From Akkermansiaceae bacterium (GTDB taxonomy: Bacteria; Verrucomicrobiota; Verrucomicrobiia; Verrucomicrobiales; Akkermansiaceae), in NCBI GenBank assembly GCA_015061985.1, contig SUVN01000019.1, positions 1 to 42,562 of the forward strand: a stretch of 42,562 nt of DNA, in the 5' to 3' direction. This document shows, one piece after another, positions 1 to 7,986 of this stretch (its first letter is position 1; every line of letters begins with the position of its first letter). The position numbers and the translations under genes were made by a program. The notes under the pieces were generated by a model. The model ran no database searches, was not told where the DNA came from, and saw only the letters and a program-made list of their open reading frames with translations.

Positions 1-1188
1 ACGAATACGGTTATCGAATGCGCCTATGACCACATGGGACGTCGTGCCACCAAAAAGGTAACAGTAGACGGCAGCACCACGCTCCAGCAGCGTTACCTTT
101 ACCGTGGCTACCTGCAAATCGCCTGCTATGACCTCACCCGCAGTGCTCACCCCTGCCTGTGGCTCATCACCTGGGATCCGGCCCAGCCCATCGCCACCCG
201 CCCGCTTGCTATCCAAAAGGACGGCACATGGTTTACCTACGGCTGGGACTTAACCAAAAACATCTGTGAGCTGTACACCAACAGCGGCAGCATCAGAACA
301 AGCTACACCTATTCCCCCTACGGTAGCGTAACGGAAAGCGGCAACACTTGGCAGCCTATCCAATGGAGCAGCGAGTACAATGATGCCGAACTCGGCATGG
401 TGTACTATAACTACCGCCATTACAATCCTCAGGATGGGAGATGGTTGGGAAGAGATTTTGTAATGGATGGGTATAATTCATATCTTTTCATGAATAATGG
501 ATTATGTAATAAATATGATTTTTTAGGTTTAATTTCCACCAAATTAAATGAGACTTCGTGCGAATTTAGGCTTACATTACATTGGAAAATCAAATTTATT
601 CCAAGTATGGGAAATCATAAATGGAATGAAAGCGAAAAATATTTATGGCTCAATAATGCAAAAAATCTAGTATCTAATTATTTTAATGTTTCTCATAATT
701 TTAAATGTTATTCGAATGACGATTGCTGTAATATATGCAAAAACGGAATAAAAGTCGATGTTGTGATAAACGAAAAACCAACGAAGTTCAAACTTGATTT
801 TTTGGTTATAGTATACAAAAACAAAAGAATAAGAAGCGAAGCCAGTAAATCATTAGGATTGGTAAGATTTAATCAGGATGATATTAATGAAAAAACGCTT
901 AGAAATAAATATAAACAGATAACTCTTCTACATGAAACTGGTCATATGCTAGGTCTTTCACACCCTGGGCAGTCAGGTAAAAAGAAAGCATCTCCAGGAA
1001 GTGAAATAGACTATGAAATAGATGCTGAATCTCTAATGGGTTTTGGAAACAAACTGAGGCTAAATGACTTTCAGAAAGCTTTTTGTAATAGAATTTCGAA
1101 AAGTATGAAGAAGCGATACAATAAAGCTCAAGGAAATAGCAGTTGCTCAAATCCATATGAGCATTGCCAAAAATGGATTGCTAAATAA
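1..1188 (+). CDS. Rhs protein, 3' part, with metzincin-like C-terminal toxin domain
   Basis: The reading frame is open from base 1, so the gene starts outside the window. The first ~530 bases encode GC-rich Rhs/YD-repeat core (YDHMGRR, YGWDLTKN, YNYRHYNPQDGRW) ending at DFLGL (517-531), the usual end of the conserved core. After that the DNA turns AT-rich and encodes a ~218-residue variable C-terminal domain. This domain carries HETGHMLGLSH (931-963), the HExxHxxGxxH zinc site of metzincins, followed by SLMGFG (Met at 1036), which fits the metzincin Met-turn. Rhs proteins are polymorphic toxins whose C-terminal domain is released to act on neighbouring cells. I infer a secreted zinc-protease toxin neutralised by the next gene. 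The Rhs call is firm; the toxin's substrate is unknown. Confidence 0.9.
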   Translation, partial: TNTVIECAYDHMGRRATKKVTVDGSTTLQQRYLYRGYLQIACYDLTRSAHPCLWLITWDPAQPIATRPLAIQKDGTWFTYGWDLTKNICELYTNSGSIRTSYTYSPYGSVTESGNTWQPIQWSSEYNDAELGMVYYNYRHYNPQDGRWLGRDFVMDGYNSYLFMNNGLCNKYDFLGLISTKLNETSCEFRLTLHWKIKFIPSMGNHKWNESEKYLWLNNAKNLVSNYFNVSHNFKCYSNDDCCNICKNGIKVDVVINEKPTKFKLDFLVIVYKNKRIRSEASKSLGLVRFNQDDINEKTLRNKYKQITLLHETGHMLGLSHPGQSGKKKASPGSEIDYEIDAESLMGFGNKLRLNDFQKAFCNRISKSMKKRYNKAQGNSSCSNPYEHCQKWIAK

Positions 1189-1194
1189 AATTTG

Positions 1195-1224
1195 CAGCCT
1201 GAAGAGAAAAACCTCTTCAGGCTG
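1195..1224 (+). terminator. Hairpin between Rhs toxin 1 and its putative immunity gene
   Basis: A perfect 12-bp stem (1195-1206 with 1213-1224), 6-nt loop, begins 7 bp after the Rhs stop codon and is followed by TTT and a pyrimidine-rich run. It looks like an intrinsic terminator or attenuator. The next gene's likely ATG (1264) lies 40 bp downstream. Confidence 0.7.
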
Positions 1225-1263
1225 TTTAAGTTCTTTCTTCTTAACAAACAAATAAATAATACA

Positions 1264-2100
1264 ATGATAAAATTTTTATTTCTTATAATTTTTGCATCTC
1301 TTGTTTCATTCGGACAATCCCATATTTTCTCCGAAAAGCAGGCGAAATTGAAAACGTTAGAAATGGAGCTTAATGAAATTACTGAGAAAATAAATCGACT
1401 CGATGATAAACAGGGAAAATATATAACCCATTTTTCAGAGCTGATGCATCAATTATTTCTTGAAAAAACAACCAAATGGAGTAAAAAAAGAAGAGACAGA
1501 AAATGGGACCAGGAGATATTTCTACTAATACGTATTAACGAAAAAAAACAGGTGATACTGGAAGAACAAAAACAATACGTTAATTGTTATTATATTGTAG
1601 CTCCGGGCATGTGCGAATTTCTTTTCAATCCCATCATGATACATCAACACTACGAACCCATTATTTGGCATGCAAGACCGTCTAGTGGAGATTATTGTTT
1701 AGATGAGATAAAAGAGGAGGAAGAAAAAGCAAAGTTCATTGACCAAAAAAAGTTGGATGAAATAGAAAAAAAAGAAAAACAATTATCAAAGAAAATCAAC
1801 AATATTCAATCGCAACAGAAAGAGGATGTGTCTCAATATTTTGAGCTTCTTTATCAAGCATTCTTCGAAGAAACGATTGGATGGAGCAAGAAAAAAAGGA
1901 AAAGAGTATGGCGAAAAGAGCTCTTTTACCTATTGCCGGTCAATGAAAATAAACAGGTCATACTTAATCCGGGACAATACAACCAAGCTCAGTACTACTT
2001 GATTGTTTCGAGAAAGTTCGAGTTTTATTTTATCCCCATATTGATTCATAAACAATATCTCTCCATATTAAGGGATGTTCAAAATAAAACTTTTGACTGA
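1264..2100 (+). CDS. Putative immunity protein with a tandemly duplicated domain
   Basis: This is a 278-residue AT-rich gene right after the metzincin-type Rhs toxin. I chose ATG 1264 over a TTG at 1192 because the TTG lies inside the hairpin, and from 1264 the product begins with a typical signal peptide (MIKFLFLIIFASLVSFGQS). The mature part holds two homologous units, about residues 28-132 and 163-266. Each has a coiled-coil-like lead-in, a W-S-K-K-(K/R)-R block, an NE-K-KQVIL block and a final (H)QHY/KQY block. I do not recognise the family. Position, composition and export signal suggest an immunity protein that blocks the protease in the periplasm. Confidence 0.6.
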   Translation: MIKFLFLIIFASLVSFGQSHIFSEKQAKLKTLEMELNEITEKINRLDDKQGKYITHFSELMHQLFLEKTTKWSKKRRDRKWDQEIFLLIRINEKKQVILEEQKQYVNCYYIVAPGMCEFLFNPIMIHQHYEPIIWHARPSSGDYCLDEIKEEEEKAKFIDQKKLDEIEKKEKQLSKKINNIQSQQKEDVSQYFELLYQAFFEETIGWSKKKRKRVWRKELFYLLPVNENKQVILNPGQYNQAQYYLIVSRKFEFYFIPILIHKQYLSILRDVQNKTFD

Positions 2101-2238
2101 AATAAATCACTCGGCGGCTTCATCTACACCCGCAGCGAATACAACGCCAAGGGGCAGCTCACGAAGCAGTATCAGGACACCGGCTCAGGCTCGGAAAGCA
2201 CTGCCCCGACGCTCTATGAATACGACAGCTTTGGTAAT

Positions 2239-3336
2239 GTGGTGAAACAAACACTTGCGTTGACCGCTACCCCCACCAAGGATAATTCCCCTCTGGTAGA
2301 GATAGCCTACAGCGTGGAGTCGACAGACGAGGGCGTGTTCAGCGTCACGACCAATACGCGCTACAATGCGGAGAGCGAGCCGCTGACGACCGTGCAGAAG
2401 TCGCTCATTTCCTCGTTCTCCGATACCCTGGGGAGCAAAAATCTAACAATTGACGAAAGAAACTTGACTTCAACGCAATGGGTAGAGTATCATGTTGGAA
2501 CGAAGCGCAAGTCCTACAACTCCCTGCCCACCTCCGACATCACCGCAGAAGCCGTGAGTGTGGATGGTTTTACGCTCTCACAAAAAGATAATGCAGGCGT
2601 AACGACCACCACCACCCGCAGCTACACCGCCAACGGGATGATTCACACCCGAACGGATGGTCGCGGCAACACAATAACCACGGTGACAGACAAGGCCGGA
2701 CGCGTACTGACGGTCACGGATGCCGCCGGAAATGTGACCACCACGGCCTATGACTCCGCGCAAGATTCCCGCTCACAAGTGTGTTCGCGGCTCGGTGTCT
2801 GGTTGCTTAAGTCGCACCCAGCCTATGGCTGGGATTTGACCAAAAACATCTGCGAGCTCTACGGCTCGAACGGTTACATCCGCACCGCCTACTCCTACAC
2901 ACCCTATGGTGAAGTAACGGAAAGTAGCAACAGCGTCTACCAGCCCATCCAATGGAGCAGCGAGTACAATGATACAGAGCTGGGTTTGGTGTACTACAAC
3001 TACCGCCACTACAATCCGATGGATGGTAGATGGGCAGGAAGAGATAGCTTAGAAACACCTAATCTGTATAAATTCGGCAGAGGCATCATTATATCAGAAA
3101 TAGATATTTTGGGAAATTTATGGTGGTGCTCCCAAATACAAGAAAGAAAAGCGTGCCCAAAGGCCGATTGCGAGGCGTATAAAGATCTGGTGTTGCAAAC
3201 ACACACACAAACAATTGCAAAACTCAAGAAACAGGGATGTTCATTACAAGTAGTGTGCGTCCCATCCATCAAAATATCCAGAAATAATGGAACAATTGAT
3301 GAATACAAAGGTCCCAAAGCTACAACATTATATTAA
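2239..3336 (+). CDS. Displaced Rhs core fragment leading into a second C-terminal domain
   Basis: Rhs-type coding resumes immediately after the putative immunity gene. The frame is open from 2101 and similarity begins near 2107 (GGFIYTRSEYN), but no convincing start exists; 2239 is only the first GTG, so this is probably a silent cassette used by recombination. Around 2760-2815 the core jumps abruptly to AYGWDLTKN, skipping about 60 residues present in the first Rhs copy. From YGWDLTKN to GRWAGRD it closely parallels 241-456 of the first copy. After about 3105 the sequence turns AT-rich and enters a new toxin domain. The frame stops at TAA (3334-3336), but the domain continues in frame +2. 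Confidence 0.65.
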   Translation: MVKQTLALTATPTKDNSPLVEIAYSVESTDEGVFSVTTNTRYNAESEPLTTVQKSLISSFSDTLGSKNLTIDERNLTSTQWVEYHVGTKRKSYNSLPTSDITAEAVSVDGFTLSQKDNAGVTTTTTRSYTANGMIHTRTDGRGNTITTVTDKAGRVLTVTDAAGNVTTTAYDSAQDSRSQVCSRLGVWLLKSHPAYGWDLTKNICELYGSNGYIRTAYSYTPYGEVTESSNSVYQPIQWSSEYNDTELGLVYYNYRHYNPMDGRWAGRDSLETPNLYKFGRGIIISEIDILGNLWWCSQIQERKACPKADCEAYKDLVLQTHTQTIAKLKKQGCSLQVVCVPSIKISRNNGTIDEYKGPKATTLY

Positions 3337-3703
3337 AAAAAACAATGTTATTTTGATAATGATAAATTACAGCAAATTTCCTAATATGAATATTGCAATA
3401 AGTCAAAAGCCTCTCGAACACGAGCTAGTGCATGCATTCGACTTATATTCATCTAAACATTATAGCCAAAATTGCCATGAAGCAATCGATTATGAGGTTC
3501 GCGCATACAACAGGGGTGGTGGCGGCTGTGAAAACATGACAGGAGAAGCGCGTATAAGCTGTGTTATTGAGCGCACAATTTCGAACCTGTTTGCATCAGA
3601 CGGAGCATCAAACAAAGGGAAATGTAAAAACTACACTAAAGAATACGTTAGGTCTTACATCAGAAAAAATTACCTTTCCATAATCAAAGATATGCCATTT
3701 TAA
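3287..3703 (+). CDS. M76/Atp23-like metallopeptidase domain of displaced Rhs toxin (frameshifted)
   Basis: This frame continues the C-terminal domain of the displaced Rhs fragment. A +1 shift at the TAT-T-AAA just before the A8 tract (about 3333-3340) joins the two frames into one smooth protein. It contains HELVHAFD (HExxH at 3419-3433), a following Cys, and EVRAYN (Glu codon 3494-3496). The order HELxHAFD, Cys, E-(I/V)-RA recalls mitochondrial Atp23 (peptidase family M76). I infer a zinc-peptidase toxin. The ATG at 3287 lacks a visible ribosome-binding site and is probably not a genuine start. The shift could be a mutation, a sequencing error at the homopolymer, or programmed. Confidence 0.6.
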   Translation: MEQLMNTKVPKLQHYIKKNNVILIMINYSKFPNMNIAISQKPLEHELVHAFDLYSSKHYSQNCHEAIDYEVRAYNRGGGGCENMTGEARISCVIERTISNLFASDGASNKGKCKNYTKEYVRSYIRKNYLSIIKDMPF

Positions 3704-3722
3704 ACCAGATGCGACTATCTTC

Positions 3723-3753
3723 AATGGGCAAGGGTAGGAAACCTTTGCCCATT
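3723..3753 (+). terminator. Hairpin between toxin 2 and its putative immunity gene
   Basis: A 12-bp stem with one G-T pair (3723-3734 with 3742-3753), 7-nt loop, followed by GCTTTAACTTT. It sits 20 bp after the toxin stop and 28 bp before the next ATG, the same arrangement as the hairpin at 1195-1224. Confidence 0.6.
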
Positions 3754-3780
3754 GCTTTAACTTTGCGATATCAAAATGCC

Positions 3781-4299
3781 ATGATTACATATCGGTTACA
3801 CTTTATTTTATGCATATTTACATTACTATGTGCATGTTGTACAAAATTAAGCAAAAACAGAATTCCATTTGTTAATATTTCAACCTATACATCATTCTCT
3901 TCTTCTATCGATTCGTTTGAAAAAATAGTTTTTTACATGAATAATGAAAAAATATTAGAATTGAATCTTTATGATGCGCGTTATTCCTATTTGCGAAAAC
4001 AATTAAATTTGTTCATTGGTGACGCTGAGGAATTTTACATCTCGCCATTAGGAGGAGGTTCATTAGACCCATGGGACTTATCACAATGCCCATACGAAAT
4101 AGCCATCTGCTATTCAAAAGGCGGCAGAAAGAAACACCTCAGATATACTCCGGAATTACACCTGGGGTACTATCTTCCGCCTACTTTTAAAGAAGGAGCA
4201 ATACAGTATGCACCTCCTCGCATAATAGACATGAATTGTTTTCTTCTACCCGAAGAGGCAAAACGCATAAAAAGAGCGTTTGAGCATCATCAACGCTAG
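3781..4299 (+). CDS. Putative lipoprotein, candidate immunity protein 2
   Basis: A 172-residue AT-rich gene directly after the M76-like Rhs toxin domain. I chose ATG 3781 because upstream in-frame codons overlap the hairpin and because it gives a clean export signal: a hydrophobic run, then LLCAC, a plausible lipobox with Cys19 as the lipidated residue. The rest is soluble and matches no family I know; it holds a SPLGGGSLDPW stretch. By position and export signal it is the likely partner of the second zinc-peptidase toxin. The function is inferred from context only. Confidence 0.55.
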   Translation: MITYRLHFILCIFTLLCACCTKLSKNRIPFVNISTYTSFSSSIDSFEKIVFYMNNEKILELNLYDARYSYLRKQLNLFIGDAEEFYISPLGGGSLDPWDLSQCPYEIAICYSKGGRKKHLRYTPELHLGYYLPPTFKEGAIQYAPPRIIDMNCFLLPEEAKRIKRAFEHHQR

Positions 4300-4337
4300 G
4301 GAAACGATGAATAAAAGAGGGATTGTTTTCTTTGAAA

Positions 4338-4580
4338 ATGAAATTGGCAAAGTTTAAAAAAATAGCATTTTTCATATTGATTGCTTCGGTGTTCGTTTTA
4401 TTGTGTTCTTCTATTTATAATGTAAAACACATATCTAAAAATAAATTAATACACTTAACTTTAACCGATGCAGCATACTTTATAGACTACTGCGGCAGTT
4501 GCGATTTGTACGATTATTACACTTGCTGGCTTTTCAGGTTCAAAATAAGTGTCGCTGAGCACCTTCCGTGCCGGCGATGA
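4338..4580 (+). CDS. Truncated small membrane/exported protein
   Basis: A short AT-rich gene that starts with a hydrophobic membrane or signal segment (KIAFFILIASVFVLLCSSIY) after a basic N-terminus. ATG 4338 is preferred over TTG 4323. Native sequence seems to stop near 4545, where the DNA abruptly becomes GC-rich Rhs core read in the wrong frame, so the last dozen residues are not native. I read it as an immunity-like gene cut off at its 3' end by insertion of, or recombination with, an Rhs fragment. The complete protein cannot be recognised. Confidence 0.4.
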   Translation: MKLAKFKKIAFFILIASVFVLLCSSIYNVKHISKNKLIHLTLTDAAYFIDYCGSCDLYDYYTCWLFRFKISVAEHLPCRR

Positions 4581-4911
4581 AACCATCACCACCGTCCTGA
4601 GCGAGCGTACAGATAAAGACACGACCACGTGGATATTCCATCCTCTGACGGGTGCAGAGCTCACCAAGACCTATGATGCCTACAACCGCCTTGCAACGGA
4701 AACGGATGCGCGTGGCAAAGTCAAAACCCATACCTATGAACCCGCCCGTGGCCTGCTGCTGGGGACAAGCTATAGTAATTGCACCAGCCCCCGCGCCTAC
4801 ACCTACAACCATCTTGGTCAGCTCACGCAGGTGACGGATGCCGCAGGGATACGCACGCTCAGCTATAACTCCTACGGCGGGCAGCTCCATGTTCGTCACG
4901 GGCTTGGTTAA
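4549..4911 (+). pseudogene. Orphan Rhs YD-repeat fragment
   Basis: GC-rich coding sequence with YD-repeat signatures (TYDAYNRLATETDARGKV, AYTYNHLGQLTQVTDAAG, LSYNSYGGQ) in one open frame. It has no start of its own and ends soon after the last repeat. It covers a different part of the Rhs core from the fragment at 2107-3100. It is a leftover of repeated recombination in the toxin locus and ends only 75 bp before recA. Confidence 0.7.
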
Positions 4912-4947
4912 TTCAGCTTCAATTTTGTTCCGTGCCGCAATTTGGAC

Positions 4948-4976
4948 TTGCAAGGCCATGGGCGAACAGGTAAACT
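4948..4976 (+). promoter_or_regulatory. Promoter of recA
   Basis: TTGCAA (4948-4953), 17-bp spacer, TAAACT (4971-4976), ending 9 bp before the recA ATG. A dyad GGCGA(N10)TCGCC (4961-4980) covers the -10 and could be an operator, though it is not a classical LexA box. The -10 is imperfect. Confidence 0.5.
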
Positions 4977-4985
4977 CGCCACGAT

Positions 4986-6011
4986 ATGAGTAAAGAAACG
5001 ACCCCCGATCAGGACAAGCTCATGGCGCAGCGCCAACGTGCGCTGGATGCCGCTATGCTCCAGATCCAGAAAGACTTCGGCGAGACTGCCATCATGCGTC
5101 TGGGCGACCGCAAAACCATGGAGGTGGAAGTGGTGCGCACCGGCAACCTGCTTATCGACCGCGCCCTAGGCGTGGGCGGTTTCCCGCGCGGACGCATTGT
5201 GGAGGTGTTCGGGCCTGAATCCTCCGGTAAGACCACGCTGACCCTCACGGTCATTGCCCAGGCACAGAAGGCGTGCGGTCTGGCGGCTTTCATTGATGTG
5301 GAGCATGCGCTTGACCCTGCCTATGCGGCGAAGCTGGGTGTGAATCTGGATGACCTGCTGGTCTCCCAGCCCAACAGCGGTGAGGAGGCCCTGCAAATCT
5401 GTGAGGCGCTCGTGCGTTCCAACGCCATTGATGTGATTGTGGTGGACTCCGTGGCTGCCCTCGTGACCCGCCAGGAGCTGGAGGGCGACATCGGCGACAG
5501 CACGGTGGGTGCTCAGGCGCGTCTGATGAGTGCCGCGCTCCGCAAGCTCACCTCCCTCATTGCCAAGGCACGCACCATCTGCATCTTCACCAACCAGATT
5601 CGTGAGAAAATCGGTGTCATGTTCGGCAACCCGGAAACGACACCCGGCGGTCGCGCCCTCAAGTTCTACGCCTCCGTGCGCTGCGATATCCGCCGCATCG
5701 GCCAGATTAAGGGAACGGACGGCTCCGTGGCCGGCAACCGCACCAAGCTCAAGGTGGTGAAGAACAAGGTGGCTCCGCCCTTCAAGGAATGCGAGTTCGA
5801 TATCATGTACAACGAGGGTATCTCTTCCGTGGGCAGCCTGCTGGATCTGGCCATGGAGTTCGATATCGTACAGAAGCGCGGCTCCTGGTTCAGCTACAAC
5901 GGCAGCCAGCTTGCCCAGGGTCGCGACGGCACCAAGGAGCTGCTGCGCAACAATACGGAGCTCTACGCCGAGATTGAGGCAGCCGTTCTGGAAAAGCTCA
6001 ACAATAAATAA
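4986..6011 (+). CDS. recA: Recombinase RecA
   Basis: RecA forms filaments on single-stranded DNA, drives homologous pairing and strand exchange, and triggers the SOS response by promoting LexA self-cleavage. At 341 residues the protein has normal length. Walker A GPESSGKT is at residues 76-83, Walker B (IDVIVVDS) at about 148-155, the DNA-binding loop region [22 protein letters not shown] at about 201-222, and [16 protein letters not shown] follows. The acidic C-terminal tail seen in many RecA proteins is short here. The likely promoter lies almost on the start codon, so the mRNA leader would be only a few nucleotides. Upstream DNA is Rhs debris; a SprT-like gene follows closely on the same strand. 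Confidence 0.98.
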   Translation: MSKETTPDQDKLMAQRQRALDAAMLQIQKDFGETAIMRLGDRKTMEVEVVRTGNLLIDRALGVGGFPRGRIVEVFGPESSGKTTLTLTVIAQAQKACGLAAFIDVEHALDPAYAAKLGVNLDDLLVSQPNSGEEALQICEALVRSNAIDVIVVDSVAALVTRQELEGDIGDSTVGAQARLMSAALRKLTSLIAKARTICIFTNQIREKIGVMFGNPETTPGGRALKFYASVRCDIRRIGQIKGTDGSVAGNRTKLKVVKNKVAPPFKECEFDIMYNEGISSVGSLLDLAMEFDIVQKRGSWFSYNGSQLAQGRDGTKELLRNNTELYAEIEAAVLEKLNNK

Positions 6012-6047
6012 GATTGACGAACGACCATTGACGAATTTAAAATCCCG

Positions 6048-6587
6048 ATGGTCAATCGACTTCCCATTCCACCCTGCCCTGCCCCGAACAGCCCGGAGTT
6101 TCCGGCTGAGTGGGCGGCAGGGTGTTTTGCTGCCCTGGGGCTGGAGGGCTGGCGTTTCGGCACAGACCGCGCCACACGGCGGCTGGGATGCTGCCGCCCG
6201 GCACAGAAGCTCATCACCCTCTCCCGTCATTTTCTGGCACACTACCTCCCCCACCGCCCGGAATTGGTGCGCCGCACGCTGCTGCACGAGCTGGCTCATG
6301 CCCTCGCGTGGGAGCGCCGCCGCAGCCGCGGTCACGGCAGCGTCTGGCGGCATTACTGCGCCGCTCTGGGCATCCCGGATGAACACGCCACCACCCGTTG
6401 CGAGGATTTTGCCCCTGCTCGCCCACCGCGTCCTGCCCGCTACGCTCTGGTACACGACACCACCGGTGAGGTATACCGCACCTATGTTTCCCGTCCCCGC
6501 CGTCACCCCTCCCGCCTGAAGCATTGCTACATACCGGGCAAAAAGGAGGAAACCTTCGGTCATCTGGTCATCAGGACATTGCCCTGA
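6048..6587 (+). CDS. SprT-like zinc metalloprotease-fold protein
   Basis: A 179-residue protein with the SprT/Spartan-type zinc site HELAH (His80, Glu81, His84) followed by GHGSVW (His96) as likely third ligand, which is the SprT-like pattern. The C-terminus is basic (RRHPSRLKHCY). SprT-like proteins include DNA-protein crosslink proteases; the role of short bacterial members is unclear. It lies 36 bp after recA on the same strand and may share its transcript, which suits a DNA-repair role by context. The first ATG after the recA stop was taken; no strong ribosome-binding site is visible. Confidence 0.75.
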   Translation: MVNRLPIPPCPAPNSPEFPAEWAAGCFAALGLEGWRFGTDRATRRLGCCRPAQKLITLSRHFLAHYLPHRPELVRRTLLHELAHALAWERRRSRGHGSVWRHYCAALGIPDEHATTRCEDFAPARPPRPARYALVHDTTGEVYRTYVSRPRRHPSRLKHCYIPGKKEETFGHLVIRTLP

Positions 6588-6642
6588 CGGCAACAGGCAG
6601 TAATAAATGACTTTTGAGTCATGATACCTGCGAATCGATGCG

Positions 6643-6671
6643 TTGTATTGCAGATATTTTTCTGTTAGGAT
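6643..6671 (+). promoter_or_regulatory. Promoter of rtcB (leaderless type)
   Basis: TTGTAT (6643-6648), 17-bp spacer, TAGGAT (6666-6671). Only 6 bp separate the -10 from the rtcB ATG, so transcription should begin at or next to the start codon. Confidence 0.5.
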
Positions 6672-6677
6672 ACGTGC

Positions 6678-7922
6678 ATGAACGCAAATGTAAAGATATT
6701 TACCGATGAGATTGACGAAAAGTCTCAGGCGCAGATAGCGCGATTGGTGGCGCAGCCTGCCTTCTCGCAGGCCAAGGTGCGCATCATGCCGGATGTGCAT
6801 GCCGGGATGGGCTGTGTGATTGGATTCACGGCGGATTTGGGTGACAAGGTGATTCCGAACATCGTTGGTGTGGATATCGGCTGCGGTATGTATACACTCT
6901 GTCTGGGAAAGAAGAAGCCGGACTTACCTGCGCTGGATGAGGTGATGCACCGCAACATTCCGGGCGGTATGCATGCGCACCGCGATATTGTGGAGGAGTT
7001 CCCGGAGATGGAGGCACTGCGCTGCTTCAGCAAGCTGAAGAATGTGCCGCACCTGCGCCGAAGCCTCGGTTCGCTGGGTGGCGGTAACCACTTTGTGGAA
7101 GTGGATGTGGATACGGAGGGTAACTACTACCTCATCCTCCATTCCGGGTCGCGAAACCTCGGCCACCAGGTCTGTGAGATTTACCAGAACCGGGCGATAG
7201 AGTCCCACATCTCATCCAAGGAACTGCGCGAACAGTGCCATGCCCTTGCCATGCAGCTGCGGGCAGAGGGGCGTGAGAAAGAAATCTCTGAGGCTATCAA
7301 GGCCCTGCGAGCCGCCGCACCGGGCGGCGGAAATCTGATACCGCCCGCCCTCTGTTATCTGGAGGGTGAGGGACGTCTGGATTACCTGCACGACATGGCC
7401 ATCTGCCAGCGTTTTGCCCTGCGTAACCGCGAGCTCATGGCGGAAATCATCATCAGCCGTCTCGGCCTGCTGGCGCATGATGCCTTCCACACCACGCACA
7501 ACTACATCGACCACGAGAGCAACATCGTCCGCAAGGGTGCCATCTCTGCCCGTCTGGGTGAGCGTCTCCTCATCCCCATTAACATGCGCGACGGCTGCAT
7601 CCTGGGTACCGGAAAGGGTAATGATGACTGGAACCAGAGCGCCCCGCACGGAGCAGGCCGTATCATGAGCCGTACGGCGGCGATGGAGCAGCTCTCACTG
7701 GAGGAGTTCCACCGCCAGATGGAGGGTATCTACACCACCTCTGTGAGCAGCAAAACCCTGGATGAAGCCCCCATGGCTTACAAGGGAATGGATGCCATCC
7801 TCGGTCATATCGACCCGACGGTAGAGGTGAACGATATCCTGAAGCCCATCTACAACTTCAAGGCAGAGGAAGCCCCCACCGGCTACCGCCGCCGTGACCG
7901 TAAGCGAGAGAAAGCCCTCTGA
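6678..7922 (+). CDS. rtcB: RNA ligase RtcB
   Basis: RtcB joins RNA ends carrying 2',3'-cyclic phosphate or 3'-phosphate to a 5'-OH, using GTP and Mn2+, in RNA repair. The 414-residue protein has all family landmarks in order: MPDVHAGMGCVIGFT, GVDIGCGM (metal-binding Cys), LGGGNHFVEV, LHSGSRNLG, THNYID, and near the C-terminus APHGAGRIMSR, containing the His that becomes guanylylated. A GTGKGNDDW element replaces the more usual strand before that motif. It is a single gene with its own promoter next to recA and the SprT-like gene; no archease gene is adjacent. Confidence 0.95.
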   Translation: MNANVKIFTDEIDEKSQAQIARLVAQPAFSQAKVRIMPDVHAGMGCVIGFTADLGDKVIPNIVGVDIGCGMYTLCLGKKKPDLPALDEVMHRNIPGGMHAHRDIVEEFPEMEALRCFSKLKNVPHLRRSLGSLGGGNHFVEVDVDTEGNYYLILHSGSRNLGHQVCEIYQNRAIESHISSKELREQCHALAMQLRAEGREKEISEAIKALRAAAPGGGNLIPPALCYLEGEGRLDYLHDMAICQRFALRNRELMAEIIISRLGLLAHDAFHTTHNYIDHESNIVRKGAISARLGERLLIPINMRDGCILGTGKGNDDWNQSAPHGAGRIMSRTAAMEQLSLEEFHRQMEGIYTTSVSSKTLDEAPMAYKGMDAILGHIDPTVEVNDILKPIYNFKAEEAPTGYRRRDRKREKAL

Positions 7923-7932
7923 GACTACCCTG

Positions 7933-7983
7933 CTGCGCAACGGCGGCCGTGCTCAGGCGTTCATCACCGCCACCGCTGCGCAG
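7933..7983. terminator. Imperfect inverted repeat between convergent rtcB and CNNM genes
   Basis: CTGCGCA (7933-7939) pairs with TGCGCAG (7977-7983), and GGCGG with CCGCC further in, with mismatches between. It lies between two converging genes and may act as a terminator in both directions. There is no strong T-tract, so this is tentative. Confidence 0.3.
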
Positions 7984-7986
7984 CTA

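Noticed and set aside
5166..6800. 544-aa open frame on the minus strand across recA and the SprT-like gene
   Set aside because: Antisense shadow of well-identified genes; GC-rich codon bias keeps the opposite strand open.
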